Source of the DNA: JANQGH01 sp039177555
GTDB taxonomy: Bacteria > Pseudomonadota > Alphaproteobacteria > DSM-16000 > Inquilinaceae
Assembly: GCA_039177555.1 (NCBI GenBank)
Contig: JBCDFV010000016.1
Location: forward strand, 23,795 to 87,794
Direction of reading: 5' to 3'
DNA: 64,000 bases
A program made the translations under genes and the position numbers. Position 1 is the first letter of the stretch. The number at the start of each line of letters is the position of its first letter. The notes below the pieces were generated by a model. That model was not told the DNA's origin. It saw only the letters and a list, made by a program, of their open reading frames with translations, and searched no databases. This document shows positions 27,769-36,328 of this stretch, one piece after another.

Positions 27769-28782
27769 TTAGGAAGCCTCGCGATAGGCGTCGAGGATCT
27801 CCTGCGCGTTGACGCCGTCCGCCTCGCGTTCATCCACCGCCTGTTCGTAGACCGGGGCCAAAGCCTCCAGCCAGCGGGCGCTTTCCTCCGCGCTCAACTC
27901 GATCACGTCGGTGGAGTCGTCCTCGGCGAACAGAGCGTACGCCGCCTCGCGGGCGCCATCATAGGCCTCTGTCCCCGCCATGCTGAGCGAACGGCCGGAG
28001 ATTTCCTCGATCTCGGCTTGCTGTTCGGGCGACAGACCGTCCCAAGTGTCCCGATTGCCGACCAGGAAGAAGCTTGTCAGGCCCGTTGGCAGACCCGTCG
28101 TGACGTGCGAGACGACCTCGTTCAGGCGGAACGAGCGGATGCCGTCCGGCCCGATCATGACGCCGTCGATCACGCCGGTCTGCAGCGCGTTGTATAGCTC
28201 CGACACCGGCATGGTCACGGCCGACGCACCCCATGCCTCAAGCACCTGGGCGCCAAGGGCGGATGGCGCCCGAATGGTCAGGCCGTCCAAATCCTCCAGC
28301 GACGTGACGGGTGTCTCCGTGGTCGCGATCACCGCCGGCGAGTTGAACCAGACGCCGTAGACGTGCACGCGCTCATAGTCCGGTGCGATCAGATCGTAGT
28401 TGTCCCAGACCGCGTCGGTAGCGTCGAACGCGTCGTCGAAGAGACCCGGCAGTTCGGTCATCAGCGTGCGCGGGAAGGTCGACGAGGTGTAGCCCTGCAG
28501 GCCAAAGGTGATGTCGGCAATGCCGTCGACGGCGCGGTTGTACTGCTGCGCGGGACCGGCCCCCAACTCGCCCGCCGGGAATATCCGGACCGTGACCTCG
28601 CCATCCGTGATCTCCTCGACCTGTTGCGCCCACGGCTCGAACACGCCGCCATGCATGGTGTGTCGCGGCGGCATGAAGTGCCCCAGGCTCAACTCCGTCT
28701 GCGCCACCGCAGGCGCCGCGCCTAAAGCGCAGGCAACCGCGACGCCGCTCAAGAGACTCTTTCTAACCACTGCGTTTTCCAT
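27769..28782 (-). CDS. TRAP transporter substrate-binding protein (DctP)
   Basis: This 337-residue periplasmic receptor has a signal peptide (KSLLSGVAVACALGAAPAVAQ) and the DctP fold. The conserved ligand-carboxylate arginine lies in LDGLTIRAPSALGAQVLEAWGA, followed by the typical PVSELYNALQTGVIDG block. An organic acid ligand is therefore likely. GGGAGGG seven bases upstream supports the start. It follows the aldehyde dehydrogenase after a 200-base spacer, so a separate promoter is possible. Flanking enzymes suggest the ligand is degraded through alcohol and aldehyde intermediates. Confidence 0.93.
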   Translation of the reverse strand: MENAVVRKSLLSGVAVACALGAAPAVAQTELSLGHFMPPRHTMHGGVFEPWAQQVEEITDGEVTVRIFPAGELGAGPAQQYNRAVDGIADITFGLQGYTSSTFPRTLMTELPGLFDDAFDATDAVWDNYDLIAPDYERVHVYGVWFNSPAVIATTETPVTSLEDLDGLTIRAPSALGAQVLEAWGASAVTMPVSELYNALQTGVIDGVMIGPDGIRSFRLNEVVSHVTTGLPTGLTSFFLVGNRDTWDGLSPEQQAEIEEISGRSLSMAGTEAYDGAREAAYALFAEDDSTDVIELSAEESARWLEALAPVYEQAVDEREADGVNAQEILDAYREAS

Positions 28783-28982
28783 GTTTGACCCTCCCGATCA
28801 TCGACTCAGTGGGCATTCATTGCCCCCGTTTTGACGCTCTTGGTCAAACTCGTCGGAATTGCCCGGCAATCCCATTCAAATCCAAGAGCGCCGGCATAAG
28901 GTTTTGCTATAGTCGCCGGCAAACCAAAACGCGTTTCATTCTTAACCTTCTGACAATCCAAAGACATTTCGATCATCGACTT

Positions 28983-30449
28983 TCAAGTTGTTGAACCATC
29001 GGCGGCGAGCCAATTCGTCTCGCTGTAGATGTGCTTGGTTTCCAGGAAGTCGTTCAGCCCTTCCAAACCGTGCAGACGGCCAAAGCCGCTTTGCTTGTAG
29101 CCGCCGGTTTCGGCCTCGGCAAAAAGACGGTTGTGGCTGTTCAGCCAGACCGTGCCGAAGCGCAAGGCGCGCGCCACCCGCTGGGCGCGGCCCAGATCGC
29201 GTGTCCAGACGCTGGCCGCCAGGCCGTAGCGTGTCGCATTGGCACGCATCACGGCCTCGCTGTCGTCGCCAAAGCGCTCAAGCACCAGCAGCGGCCCGAA
29301 TAGCTCGTCCTGGATGAGGGAACTGTTCAGGTCCTCGACCACAGCCAGGCTCGGCCGGATGAAAGCTCCGCCGGCCGGCAAATGATCGGGGACCACGCCG
29401 CGCACGACCAGTTCGCCCTCGTCCCCGGCCTGGTCGACCAAGCCGAGAATGCGATCGCGATGGACCTGGTCGACCATCGGCCCCATGGCGCTCGCCGGGT
29501 CCTCGCCCGGGCCGACAACCAGCCGGTCAAGGGCTTGCGCCAGCGCATCCTGCACCGTTTCGAAAACCGTCTCATGGACCAGCACACGGCTGATCGCGGT
29601 ACACATCTGGCCGGCCATCACGGTGGCACAGCGCGCGATCACCGGCACCGCCTTGTCAATATCGGCATCGGAGAAGACCAGCGACGGCGATTTGCCGCCA
29701 AGTTCGAGGGACAGCCGTTTCAGCGTCCCCGACGCCGCCGCCATGATGCGCTTGCCGGTGGCGCAGGAGCCGGTGAAGCTGATGACGTCGACTGCCTCGG
29801 ACGCGACCAGCGCCTTACCGACCGCGCTGCCGTTTTCGTTCACGGCGTTGATCACCCCGGGCGGAAGAGCATCGATTGCGGCGAACATCTCCATCATCAA
29901 CGCGTTGGTCAGCGACGTTTGGGGCGCCGGTTTGATCACCGATGTGCAGCCGGCCGCAAGCGCGGGCGCCAGGCTGCGGATGAGCAAGGTGATCGGCGCG
30001 TTCCAAGGCACGATGACGCCGGCGACACCCGCCGGTTCGCGGGCGAAGATCGACAGGGCGCCTTCGTCGATCTCCGACACCCGGCCGAAGATGGCCCGCG
30101 CCAGGCCCGCATAATACCGGCATTCAGAGATCGCCGCCGAAACCTCGTGGCCAACCTCCGACCGCAGCTTGCCGCTCTCCGCGACGGCCAGATCGGTCAG
30201 TTCGGCCCGGCGCGCCTCGAAAGCATCCGCCATGGCCAGCAACGCGGCGGCACGCCTACGCGGGCTGGCCGACCACCCGCCTTGTTCGAAGGCCTGACGT
30301 GCGGCGGCGGTTGCGGCCTCGACCTCCGCCTCACCGCCAGCGGCGTAGCGGCCGACGAGACCGCCCGTCGCCGGGTTCAGACTGTCGTCGATCAGGTTGC
30401 CGGCGCCGTCCAGCCATTCGCCGCCGATCCAGTGTCGCGCATGTTGCAT
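28983..30449 (-). CDS. NAD(P)-dependent aldehyde dehydrogenase
   Basis: About 488 residues, oxidising an aldehyde to its acid. The catalytic cysteine is Cys283 (MAGQMCTAISRVLVHE), the general base Glu249 (LELGGKSPSLVF), and the coenzyme site FTGSCATGKRI (225-235); VPWNAPITLLIRSLAPALAAGCT holds the conserved oxyanion asparagine. All key residues are intact. AGGGGG five bases before ATG 30449 supports this start rather than the ATG at 30473. It is on the same strand as the TRAP genes and divergent from the flavin monooxygenase across 116 bases. The natural substrate is not identifiable. Confidence 0.95.
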   Translation of the reverse strand: MQHARHWIGGEWLDGAGNLIDDSLNPATGGLVGRYAAGGEAEVEAATAAARQAFEQGGWSASPRRRAAALLAMADAFEARRAELTDLAVAESGKLRSEVGHEVSAAISECRYYAGLARAIFGRVSEIDEGALSIFAREPAGVAGVIVPWNAPITLLIRSLAPALAAGCTSVIKPAPQTSLTNALMMEMFAAIDALPPGVINAVNENGSAVGKALVASEAVDVISFTGSCATGKRIMAAASGTLKRLSLELGGKSPSLVFSDADIDKAVPVIARCATVMAGQMCTAISRVLVHETVFETVQDALAQALDRLVVGPGEDPASAMGPMVDQVHRDRILGLVDQAGDEGELVVRGVVPDHLPAGGAFIRPSLAVVEDLNSSLIQDELFGPLLVLERFGDDSEAVMRANATRYGLAASVWTRDLGRAQRVARALRFGTVWLNSHNRLFAEAETGGYKQSGFGRLHGLEGLNDFLETKHIYSETNWLAADGSTT

Positions 30450-30565
30450 GAATGCCCCCTTCGCTGCGATCATGGCAGAATAGTTGGTGCAGGCAACAGT
30501 TCAGGTCGCCTTACCAACTCCGACTCGCACCGGATCAACAAGCGCCTTCAGGAGCCCACTGGCCC

Positions 30566-31786
30566 ATGCCCTTCGACGACCCGATCATCATCATCGGCGC
30601 CGGCCCGACCGGGCTGAGCGCGGCCTTGGCACTGGGGCTCGCCGGTCTGCCGGTCTTGGTCCTGGAGGCAGAGCCCGGCCTGACGCACGACCTGCGGGCC
30701 GGCTCATTCCACCCGCCGACGATCGAGATGCTGACGACGCTCGGCGTCGGCGATGCCATGCATGCAACCGGCATCCAGGTACCGATTTGGCAGGTGCGCG
30801 ATCGGGTCGAGGGCGTGGTGGCCGAATTCAATCTCGGCCTGATCGCCGACGAAACGCGCTATCCCTATCGGCTGCATCTGGAACAGCACCGCCTGACGCC
30901 GATGCTGCTGGATCGGATTCAGGAAGCCGCGCCGAGCGTCGAGGTACGGTTCAACGCGCCTGTCGAGGCGGTCGCGGTCGACGCCGACGGCGTCACCGTC
31001 TCCGTCGGCCGCGGCGATGCAGCCGCCCTGCGCGGCAGCTGGATAATCGGCGGCGATGGCGCGCGCAGCGTCGTGCGCAAAGCCATCGGCACCAGCTTCG
31101 ACGGCTTCACTTGGCCGGAGCGGTTTCTCGTCGCCAGCACGACGCATGATCTCGGCCAGCACGGCTTTGCCGGTGCCGGCTATATCGCCGACCCGGATGA
31201 TTGGGCGGCGGTCTTCAAGGTGCCGGACGAAGGGCCGCCCGGCCTTTGGCGCATCGCCTACCCGACCGACCCGGAAGTGCCGGAGGCCGAGGTGCTGGAC
31301 GAAGCGGCCATTCAACCGCGCCTGGCCAAGATCCTTGAGCATGTGCCCGGCAAGCCGGATCGGTTCGAGCTGAAATACGCCAGCACCTATCGGGTGCACC
31401 AGCGTGTCGCGGGACGGTTCTTTCAGGGCCGGGCGATCATCGCCGGCGATGCGGCGCACATCAACAATCCGCTCGGCGGCTTCGGCCTGAACGGCAGCGT
31501 CCAGGACGCGGTCAATCTGGCGGCCAAGCTTGTCGAGATCTGGAACGGCGCGGACGCGGAGCCTCTGCTGGACCTCTACGACCGCCAGCGCCGGCCGATC
31601 AACATCAAGGCGGTTCAGGCGATGAGCATCCGCAACAAAAAGATGATCGAGGAACGCGACCCCGAGGTGCGTCGCCAAAGGCTGGCCGAGTTGGCTGAAA
31701 CGGCCAAAGACCCGGTGAAGGCGAAAGCCTACCTGATGAACTCGTCCATGATCAATTCGGTGCGCGAGGCAGCGTCGATCATCTGA
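30566..31786 (+). CDS. FAD-dependent monooxygenase (PHBH/phenol-hydroxylase type)
   Basis: About 406 residues, a class A flavoprotein monooxygenase using NAD(P)H and O2 to hydroxylate an aromatic ring. The GxGxxG dinucleotide site is IIIGAGPTGLSAALALGLAGLPVLVLEAE (residues 6-34), and the second FAD motif GDAAHINNPLGGFGLNGSVQDAVNLAAKL lies near 293-321; a DG motif is in WIIGGDGARSVVRKAIG. ATG 30566 with AGGAG 11 bases upstream is chosen over an earlier in-frame ATG. It is divergent from the aldehyde dehydrogenase and probably belongs to the same catabolic locus; the aromatic substrate is unknown. Confidence 0.9.
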   Translation: MPFDDPIIIIGAGPTGLSAALALGLAGLPVLVLEAEPGLTHDLRAGSFHPPTIEMLTTLGVGDAMHATGIQVPIWQVRDRVEGVVAEFNLGLIADETRYPYRLHLEQHRLTPMLLDRIQEAAPSVEVRFNAPVEAVAVDADGVTVSVGRGDAAALRGSWIIGGDGARSVVRKAIGTSFDGFTWPERFLVASTTHDLGQHGFAGAGYIADPDDWAAVFKVPDEGPPGLWRIAYPTDPEVPEAEVLDEAAIQPRLAKILEHVPGKPDRFELKYASTYRVHQRVAGRFFQGRAIIAGDAAHINNPLGGFGLNGSVQDAVNLAAKLVEIWNGADAEPLLDLYDRQRRPINIKAVQAMSIRNKKMIEERDPEVRRQRLAELAETAKDPVKAKAYLMNSSMINSVREAASII

Positions 31787-31811
31787 GGCGGGATGGCAAG
31801 CCGGTCACCGA

Positions 31812-32252
31812 TCACCCCACGGGACAGGTCTTCTGGGGCTGGGCCATCGTTTGGTAGACATCAACCCCATCCGGTATCTCCAGCCAATCCGGTTTGGATC
31901 GCGCGAAGACGAAACGCTGCGGCTGATACCAGAATGTCGGCTGGTCGAATGTACCGCCGGCAATGCCCCGGAAATCCGGCAGAAATTCCAGTGTCCAAGT
32001 CACGGTGGTGCCGCAAGTCTCGCAAAACTCGCTTTCCAACCACCGTCCGGCATCGGACTGCATGCGATAGGCGCGCATCTTGCCCTGCAGGATCCTCACG
32101 TCCTCTTTCTTGAAATAGACCGAGATGCCCAGCGCGCTACCGGTGCGCCGCTGGCACCAGGTGCAAGAGCACAGGCTGACACGTTGGGGCTCAGCACTGG
32201 TGCGATAGCGAACCGCCCCACAAGCACAGCCGCCCTCGTGGATATCAGACAT
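31812..32252 (-). CDS. GFA-family zinc protein
   Basis: About 146 residues with the GFA (glutathione-dependent formaldehyde-activating, CENP-V) fold. The zinc cysteines are visible as GGCACGAVRY, SLCSCTWCQRRTGSALG and ESEFCETCGTTVTW. Most bacterial members have unproven function; the founding enzyme condenses formaldehyde with glutathione. The start at 32252 begins just before the first zinc motif and follows a purine-rich AAGGGGGG. It is convergent with the monooxygenase gene and divergent from a GST gene. Confidence 0.87.
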   Translation of the reverse strand: MSDIHEGGCACGAVRYRTSAEPQRVSLCSCTWCQRRTGSALGISVYFKKEDVRILQGKMRAYRMQSDAGRWLESEFCETCGTTVTWTLEFLPDFRGIAGGTFDQPTFWYQPQRFVFARSKPDWLEIPDGVDVYQTMAQPQKTCPVG

Positions 32253-32342
32253 GCCCCACGCCCCCCTTTCGATCCTGTCGCCCAAGAGTCATAACGAGTC
32301 GTCATCGGCGATCAAGCACTGGTAACCGCGAAAGGGTGGATC

Positions 32343-32984
32343 ATGGCCGGCAATGGCTACACGGTGATCGGCGTCAAGGGGTACGGCTCTTCAATCGTTG
32401 AGGCCGCGCTGGAATGGGCAGGACTGCCTTACGCCGTCGAGCAAGTCGACGCTGAGGATCTCGGCCCCGGCAGCGCGCGCTTCGCCGGCATCAACCCTCT
32501 GGGCCAAGTGCCGACCCTGCTGTTGCCGGACGGCACCGCCATGACCGAAAGTGCCGCGATCATCCTGCATCTCGCCGACATCGCGCCAGAGGCTGGCCTG
32601 GCGCCAGCGGCCGACGATCCCACCCGGCAGGCGTTCCTGCGCTGGCTGGTCTTTTTGGTCGCGGCGATCTATCCCAGTTTCACCTATGGCGACGACCCGT
32701 CGCGCTTTGTGTCAAGCGAGGAGGCCCAGCGGGAGCTGCGGCGCGCGACCAACAACCAGTGCAAAGATCTGTGGCACCTCGTCGAAAAGAGCGTCAGCCC
32801 AAGCCCATGGCTGCTGGGGCAAGACTTCTCAGCGCTCGATATCTATGTCACCGTCATGAACCACTGGCGCCCAGGCAGATCCTGGTTCGCGACCAACTGC
32901 CCAAAACTTCACGGCATTGCCACAGCGGCGCTTGAACTTCCCAAGCTGAAGCCGGTTTGGGAATACAACGGCTTCACCAGCTAA
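32343..32984 (+). CDS. Glutathione S-transferase family protein
   Basis: This 213-residue protein has an N-terminal thioredoxin-like GST domain (KGYGSSIVEAALEWAGLPYAVEQVDAED; cis-proline in LGQVPTLLLPDGTAMTESAAIILHLAD) and an all-helical C-terminal domain ending in LGQDFSALDIYVTVMNHW. Ser14/Ser15 are candidates for the glutathione-activating residue. GSTs conjugate, isomerise or reduce electrophiles in the cytoplasm. It is alone on the plus strand between the GFA gene and a glycosyltransferase. GAAAGGGTGGATC lies upstream of the start. Confidence 0.9.
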   Translation: MAGNGYTVIGVKGYGSSIVEAALEWAGLPYAVEQVDAEDLGPGSARFAGINPLGQVPTLLLPDGTAMTESAAIILHLADIAPEAGLAPAADDPTRQAFLRWLVFLVAAIYPSFTYGDDPSRFVSSEEAQRELRRATNNQCKDLWHLVEKSVSPSPWLLGQDFSALDIYVTVMNHWRPGRSWFATNCPKLHGIATAALELPKLKPVWEYNGFTS

Positions 32985-33054
32985 GTAGATCCGGCTAGAC
33001 ACGGGGGCCGCACGTCCGGCAATCGCGCCGGAAGACACCAAGGACTCGCCAGCC

Positions 33055-34152
33055 GTGCCGACCTCAGACAGGCCGCTCAGAATCGCGCACATCTTAAGCC
33101 ACACCGCCATCAACGGTGTCGGCACGAGCCTCGAAGTGCTGATGCGCGAACAGCATGCGGAGGGCCACACCCTCATGCTGGTGCACCGCCCCAACTGCTG
33201 GCTGGCCGAACAGCTTGCCGACTTGCCGGTCGAGTTCCTTGAGGCGCCGCTGCACACGCGCTATCGCGAACTGTACCATGTCGGCGATACGATCCGCAGC
33301 TGGCGGGCGGACGTTATCCACACCCATGGCAGCACGGCCCACAAGTACGGCGCGATATACCGCGTCGCCGGCAAGATACCGATCGTGGCGACAGCTCACG
33401 CCTGCCATTTCCAACTGCATTGGGTGTTCAACAATCGGGTGATCGCGCCCAGTCAGATCACGGCGGACTATCACCATCGGGTCAACCGGGTGCGCCGCCG
33501 CAATCTGCGGATCATCCATCACGCCTTCGACGTGGCCACGGCGACCGTGGCCACGGCCAAGGATCGGGCGACGCAGCGGGCCGATCTCGGCCTGCCGCAA
33601 GACGCTTTCGTGATGGGCATGACCGGCGATATCTGCCGGCGCAAAAACCAGCTCGATTGTGTGCACGTGCTCGCCGCCCTGCGCGATCGCGACGTCGACG
33701 CCCACCTTCTGCTGATCGGTGTCGGCGCGGACCGCGAGTATGTCGGCGAGATCCGGCAGGCGATCGAGGACAAGGGATTGCAGGATCGCGTGCACCTTCT
33801 CGGGCTGCGCTTCGATGTGGTCGACCTGCTTGCGGCCTTGGATGCCTATCTGTGCACCTCGATCCACGAAGAGGGCCCCATCGCGACGTTGGAGGCCATG
33901 GCACGCGGCCTGCCGATCATCACGACGCGCATCGGCTGCATGCCGGCCCTGCTGGGCGACGGGCGTGGCGGCCGGATGTTCGAGGTCGGCGACAACAGCG
34001 GCATGGCCGATTTCGCGGCCGAGCTGGCGCGCGACGCGGAAACGCGGCGCGAACTCGGCGCAGGGGCCCGCGCGACCGTCGTCGAACACTTGGCGCCGGC
34101 CGCAATCGTGCCGCAGGTCGAGGCCGTTTACCGTGAAGTGATCAGGGCCTGA
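33055..34152 (+). CDS. GT4-family glycosyltransferase (second)
   Basis: This 365-residue GT-B fold enzyme has the GT4 signature SIHEEGPIATLEAMARGLP with donor-binding glutamates at 272 and 280, and an N-terminal acceptor domain starting RIAHILSHTAINGVGTSLEVLM. It probably transfers a sugar to an envelope glycan or lipid. It starts with GTG at 33055 after AAGGA ten bases upstream. No polysaccharide genes are adjacent, so the acceptor is unknown. It is not closely similar by eye to the GT4 at 19.0 kb. A long hairpin follows the stop. Confidence 0.9.
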   Translation: MPTSDRPLRIAHILSHTAINGVGTSLEVLMREQHAEGHTLMLVHRPNCWLAEQLADLPVEFLEAPLHTRYRELYHVGDTIRSWRADVIHTHGSTAHKYGAIYRVAGKIPIVATAHACHFQLHWVFNNRVIAPSQITADYHHRVNRVRRRNLRIIHHAFDVATATVATAKDRATQRADLGLPQDAFVMGMTGDICRRKNQLDCVHVLAALRDRDVDAHLLLIGVGADREYVGEIRQAIEDKGLQDRVHLLGLRFDVVDLLAALDAYLCTSIHEEGPIATLEAMARGLPIITTRIGCMPALLGDGRGGRMFEVGDNSGMADFAAELARDAETRRELGAGARATVVEHLAPAAIVPQVEAVYREVIRA

Positions 34153-34159
34153 CGACGCG

Positions 34160-34196
34160 GCGGATCAACCTTTGTCGATCGACAAGGGCGATCCGC
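34160..34196 (+). terminator. Two-part hairpin after the second GT4 gene
   Basis: GCGGATC pairs with GATCCGC, and inside it CCTTTGTCGA pairs with TCGACAAGGG (one wobble), separated by a small asymmetric bulge. It begins eight bases after the glycosyltransferase stop. No T-tract follows immediately, so it may be a transcript-end stabiliser rather than a classical intrinsic terminator. Confidence 0.55.
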
Positions 34197-34225
34197 TCAG
34201 CTACGCGATTTATCGATTTAGCTAG

Positions 34226-34618
34226 CTAGGACGGTGAAGAGAGGTCCCAGAGATAGCCGTCGGGATCGCGCAGCTTCGCCGCTAGATCCCCATCATCGGT
34301 ATGCCGCGGATGCTCGATCACCGTGGCGCCTGTTTTCAGACACTCGAAAAACGCTGCCTTGAAGTCCTGGCGTGCGCCAAACTGCAGCCTGATCGCGGCC
34401 CCGTCCGCCTTTGCCTCGCCAGCGCCCTCAGCGGCGCTTCCGCCAAGCGAAATCACACCAACGTCCCTCGCCCAGCCGACAAAATCCGCCGCCGCGTCGT
34501 CGCAGGGTGTAGGCCGATCGCCGGGCGAACTGACGTTTGAGTTGTCTTGCGACACCCGACGCGTCGCACGGCCGACAACCACCCGAGCAGATGGAGCATT
34601 CGCACGTGCGATCGCCAT
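34226..34618 (-). CDS. VOC (glyoxalase/bleomycin-resistance) family protein
   Basis: This 130-residue protein looks like a single vicinal-oxygen-chelate module: AADFVGWARDVGVISLGG at the start of the fold, a central IRLQFGARQDFKAAFFECLKTGATVIEHPRHTDDG, and the diagnostic C-terminal LRDPDGYLWDLSS. The first ~30 residues (ANAPSARVVVGRATRRVSQ) are atypical and may mean translation starts later, although no later ATG is available. VOC proteins are metal enzymes or binding proteins for glyoxals, antibiotics or extradiol cleavage; the function here is unassigned. It is on its own, converging with the glycosyltransferase. Confidence 0.62.
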   Translation of the reverse strand: MAIARANAPSARVVVGRATRRVSQDNSNVSSPGDRPTPCDDAAADFVGWARDVGVISLGGSAAEGAGEAKADGAAIRLQFGARQDFKAAFFECLKTGATVIEHPRHTDDGDLAAKLRDPDGYLWDLSSPS

Positions 34619-34737
34619 GGTGTTGACCCCCCGTTTGGTCTGATTTCGAGCGTTTGCGCTCTAAACGTGATCGGAAATACTAGATTCCCGACAATGAAGG
34701 CAATTTTGCGGCCATGCAATGCCGCTCGCGCCGAAGA

Positions 34738-36321
34738 CTAATCGACGATCAAGGCTTCCAGCGTCGACAGATGGTCGGCCTCCGCCGCCGGCTTGTCCCA
34801 ACGGATGCGGGAAATCCTGGGAAACCGCATGGCCACACCCGACTTGTGGCGGGTCGACCGCCCGACACTGTCGAACGCGACCTCCAGCACCAGATCCGGC
34901 GCGACAGATCGGACCGGCCCGAACCGCTCAACGGTATGGCCACGGACCCACTTGTCGAGCTGGGCCAGTTCCTCGTCGGTAAAGCCGAAATAGGCCTTGC
35001 CGACGGGCACGAGTTCCGGCTCGCCATCCTCTCCGGGGCGCCAGGCGCCGAACGTGAAATCGGAATAGAAGCTTGACCGTTTGCCGTGACCGCGCTGGGC
35101 ATACATCAGGACGGTATCGAGGGTCAGCGGGCCACGCTTCCACTTGTACCAGGGCCCCTTGGGTCGGCCGGCGACATAGGTGCTATCGCCGCGCTTCAGC
35201 ATGACACCTTCGATGGCGCTGTTCGCGGTCGAACTGCGCAGTTCGTCGAGCGTCTGCCAGTCCGGAAAGTCGATCATGGGCGACAGGTCCATGCGTCCTG
35301 GTGCGATCCGCCCAACCCATTGTTCCAGCCGCTGGCGACGGTCGTCAAAAGGCAGATCGCGTAAATCCCCAGAGCCATCGAACAGAATGTCATAGAGCCG
35401 AACCCAGGCTGGATGCTCCTCCAGCATGCGCGCCGTCACGGTCTTGCGGTTCAAGCGCTGCTGCAGCCGATTGAACGACTGGACCGCGCCGTCCTGGTAG
35501 ACCAGAAGTTCGCCATCCAGCACGGCATCGAAGTCCATGGCCTCCACGATGTCCGGGAACGCGCCGGAGATGTCGTCGCCCGTCCGGCTGTACAGGCGCC
35601 GCTGGTCGCCACGGGCCGCGACCTGTACACGGATGCCGTCCCACTTCCACTCCGCGCGATAGGCGGCGGGGTCGATCGATGCCTTGTCCCCATCCTCCAA
35701 CGGGTGCGACAGCATCAACGGCCGGAACACCGCCTTGTCCGCGATGGACGGCTTCGGCGCCCGGCCGTCCAGCCAGGCGAACAGGTCCCCATATGGCGGC
35801 TCCAGCCCGTGCCAGAGCTCTTCGATCTCGGCGACGTCGGTATCGCCGTATTGGGCCAGCGCCACCTTGGCCAGGCGCGCGGACACGCCGATGCGCATGC
35901 CGCCGGTGATCAGCTTCAAGAAGGCAAAGCGTTCATTCGTGTCAAACGTATCGAGCAGGTCGGCGACCAGCGCGGGCGCCGTCGACCGGCTGGCCTCTCG
36001 CATGGTGTCGACCACCTCGCCCAGGCTCGGCACCCGGTTCGCGCCATGGCGCTTCGGCCAGATCAGCGAGACGGTTTCCGCCAGATCGCCGACATAGTCG
36101 TACGACCAGCCGAACAGCGCCGGATCCACCCGCTCAACCGCCAGCCCGCGTACGACGCCGGCCTTGACCGCCGGAAATTCCAGCCCGCCGGTCAGGGCGG
36201 CCAGCGCCCAGCCGCGGTCCGGATCGGGCACGCGGGCGAAATAGTCGGTCAGGAGGCGCAGCTTGGCGTTGCGCGACGGCGTGAAGACCAACCGTTCGAT
36301 CAGTTCGGCAAAGGGCGTCAT
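34738..36321 (-). CDS. ATP-dependent DNA ligase (cisplatin damage response type)
   Basis: This 527-residue ligase seals nicks with ATP. The lysine that becomes adenylated is in EWKWDGIRVQV (motif I, near residue 230), with DGELLVYQDG (motif III), EGVMLKRGDSTYVAG (motif IV) and GPWYKWKRGPLTLDTVLMYA (motif V). An N-terminal helical domain (residues 1-200) and C-terminal OB fold complete the LigB/LigC-like layout. It follows the MBL exonuclease after seven bases, the usual partnership of the bacterial ligase-exonuclease repair cassette. The Lhr-type helicase and phosphoesterase often found beside them are not in this locus. Confidence 0.95.
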   Translation of the reverse strand: MTPFAELIERLVFTPSRNAKLRLLTDYFARVPDPDRGWALAALTGGLEFPAVKAGVVRGLAVERVDPALFGWSYDYVGDLAETVSLIWPKRHGANRVPSLGEVVDTMREASRSTAPALVADLLDTFDTNERFAFLKLITGGMRIGVSARLAKVALAQYGDTDVAEIEELWHGLEPPYGDLFAWLDGRAPKPSIADKAVFRPLMLSHPLEDGDKASIDPAAYRAEWKWDGIRVQVAARGDQRRLYSRTGDDISGAFPDIVEAMDFDAVLDGELLVYQDGAVQSFNRLQQRLNRKTVTARMLEEHPAWVRLYDILFDGSGDLRDLPFDDRRQRLEQWVGRIAPGRMDLSPMIDFPDWQTLDELRSSTANSAIEGVMLKRGDSTYVAGRPKGPWYKWKRGPLTLDTVLMYAQRGHGKRSSFYSDFTFGAWRPGEDGEPELVPVGKAYFGFTDEELAQLDKWVRGHTVERFGPVRSVAPDLVLEVAFDSVGRSTRHKSGVAMRFPRISRIRWDKPAAEADHLSTLEALIVD

Positions 36322-36328
36322 CGCGGCC

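Noticed and set aside
28860..28940. TATAGT-like element and repeated GCCGGC between dctP and the aldehyde dehydrogenase.
   Set aside because: Orientation does not point at any plus-strand gene, and GCCGGC is common in this DNA.
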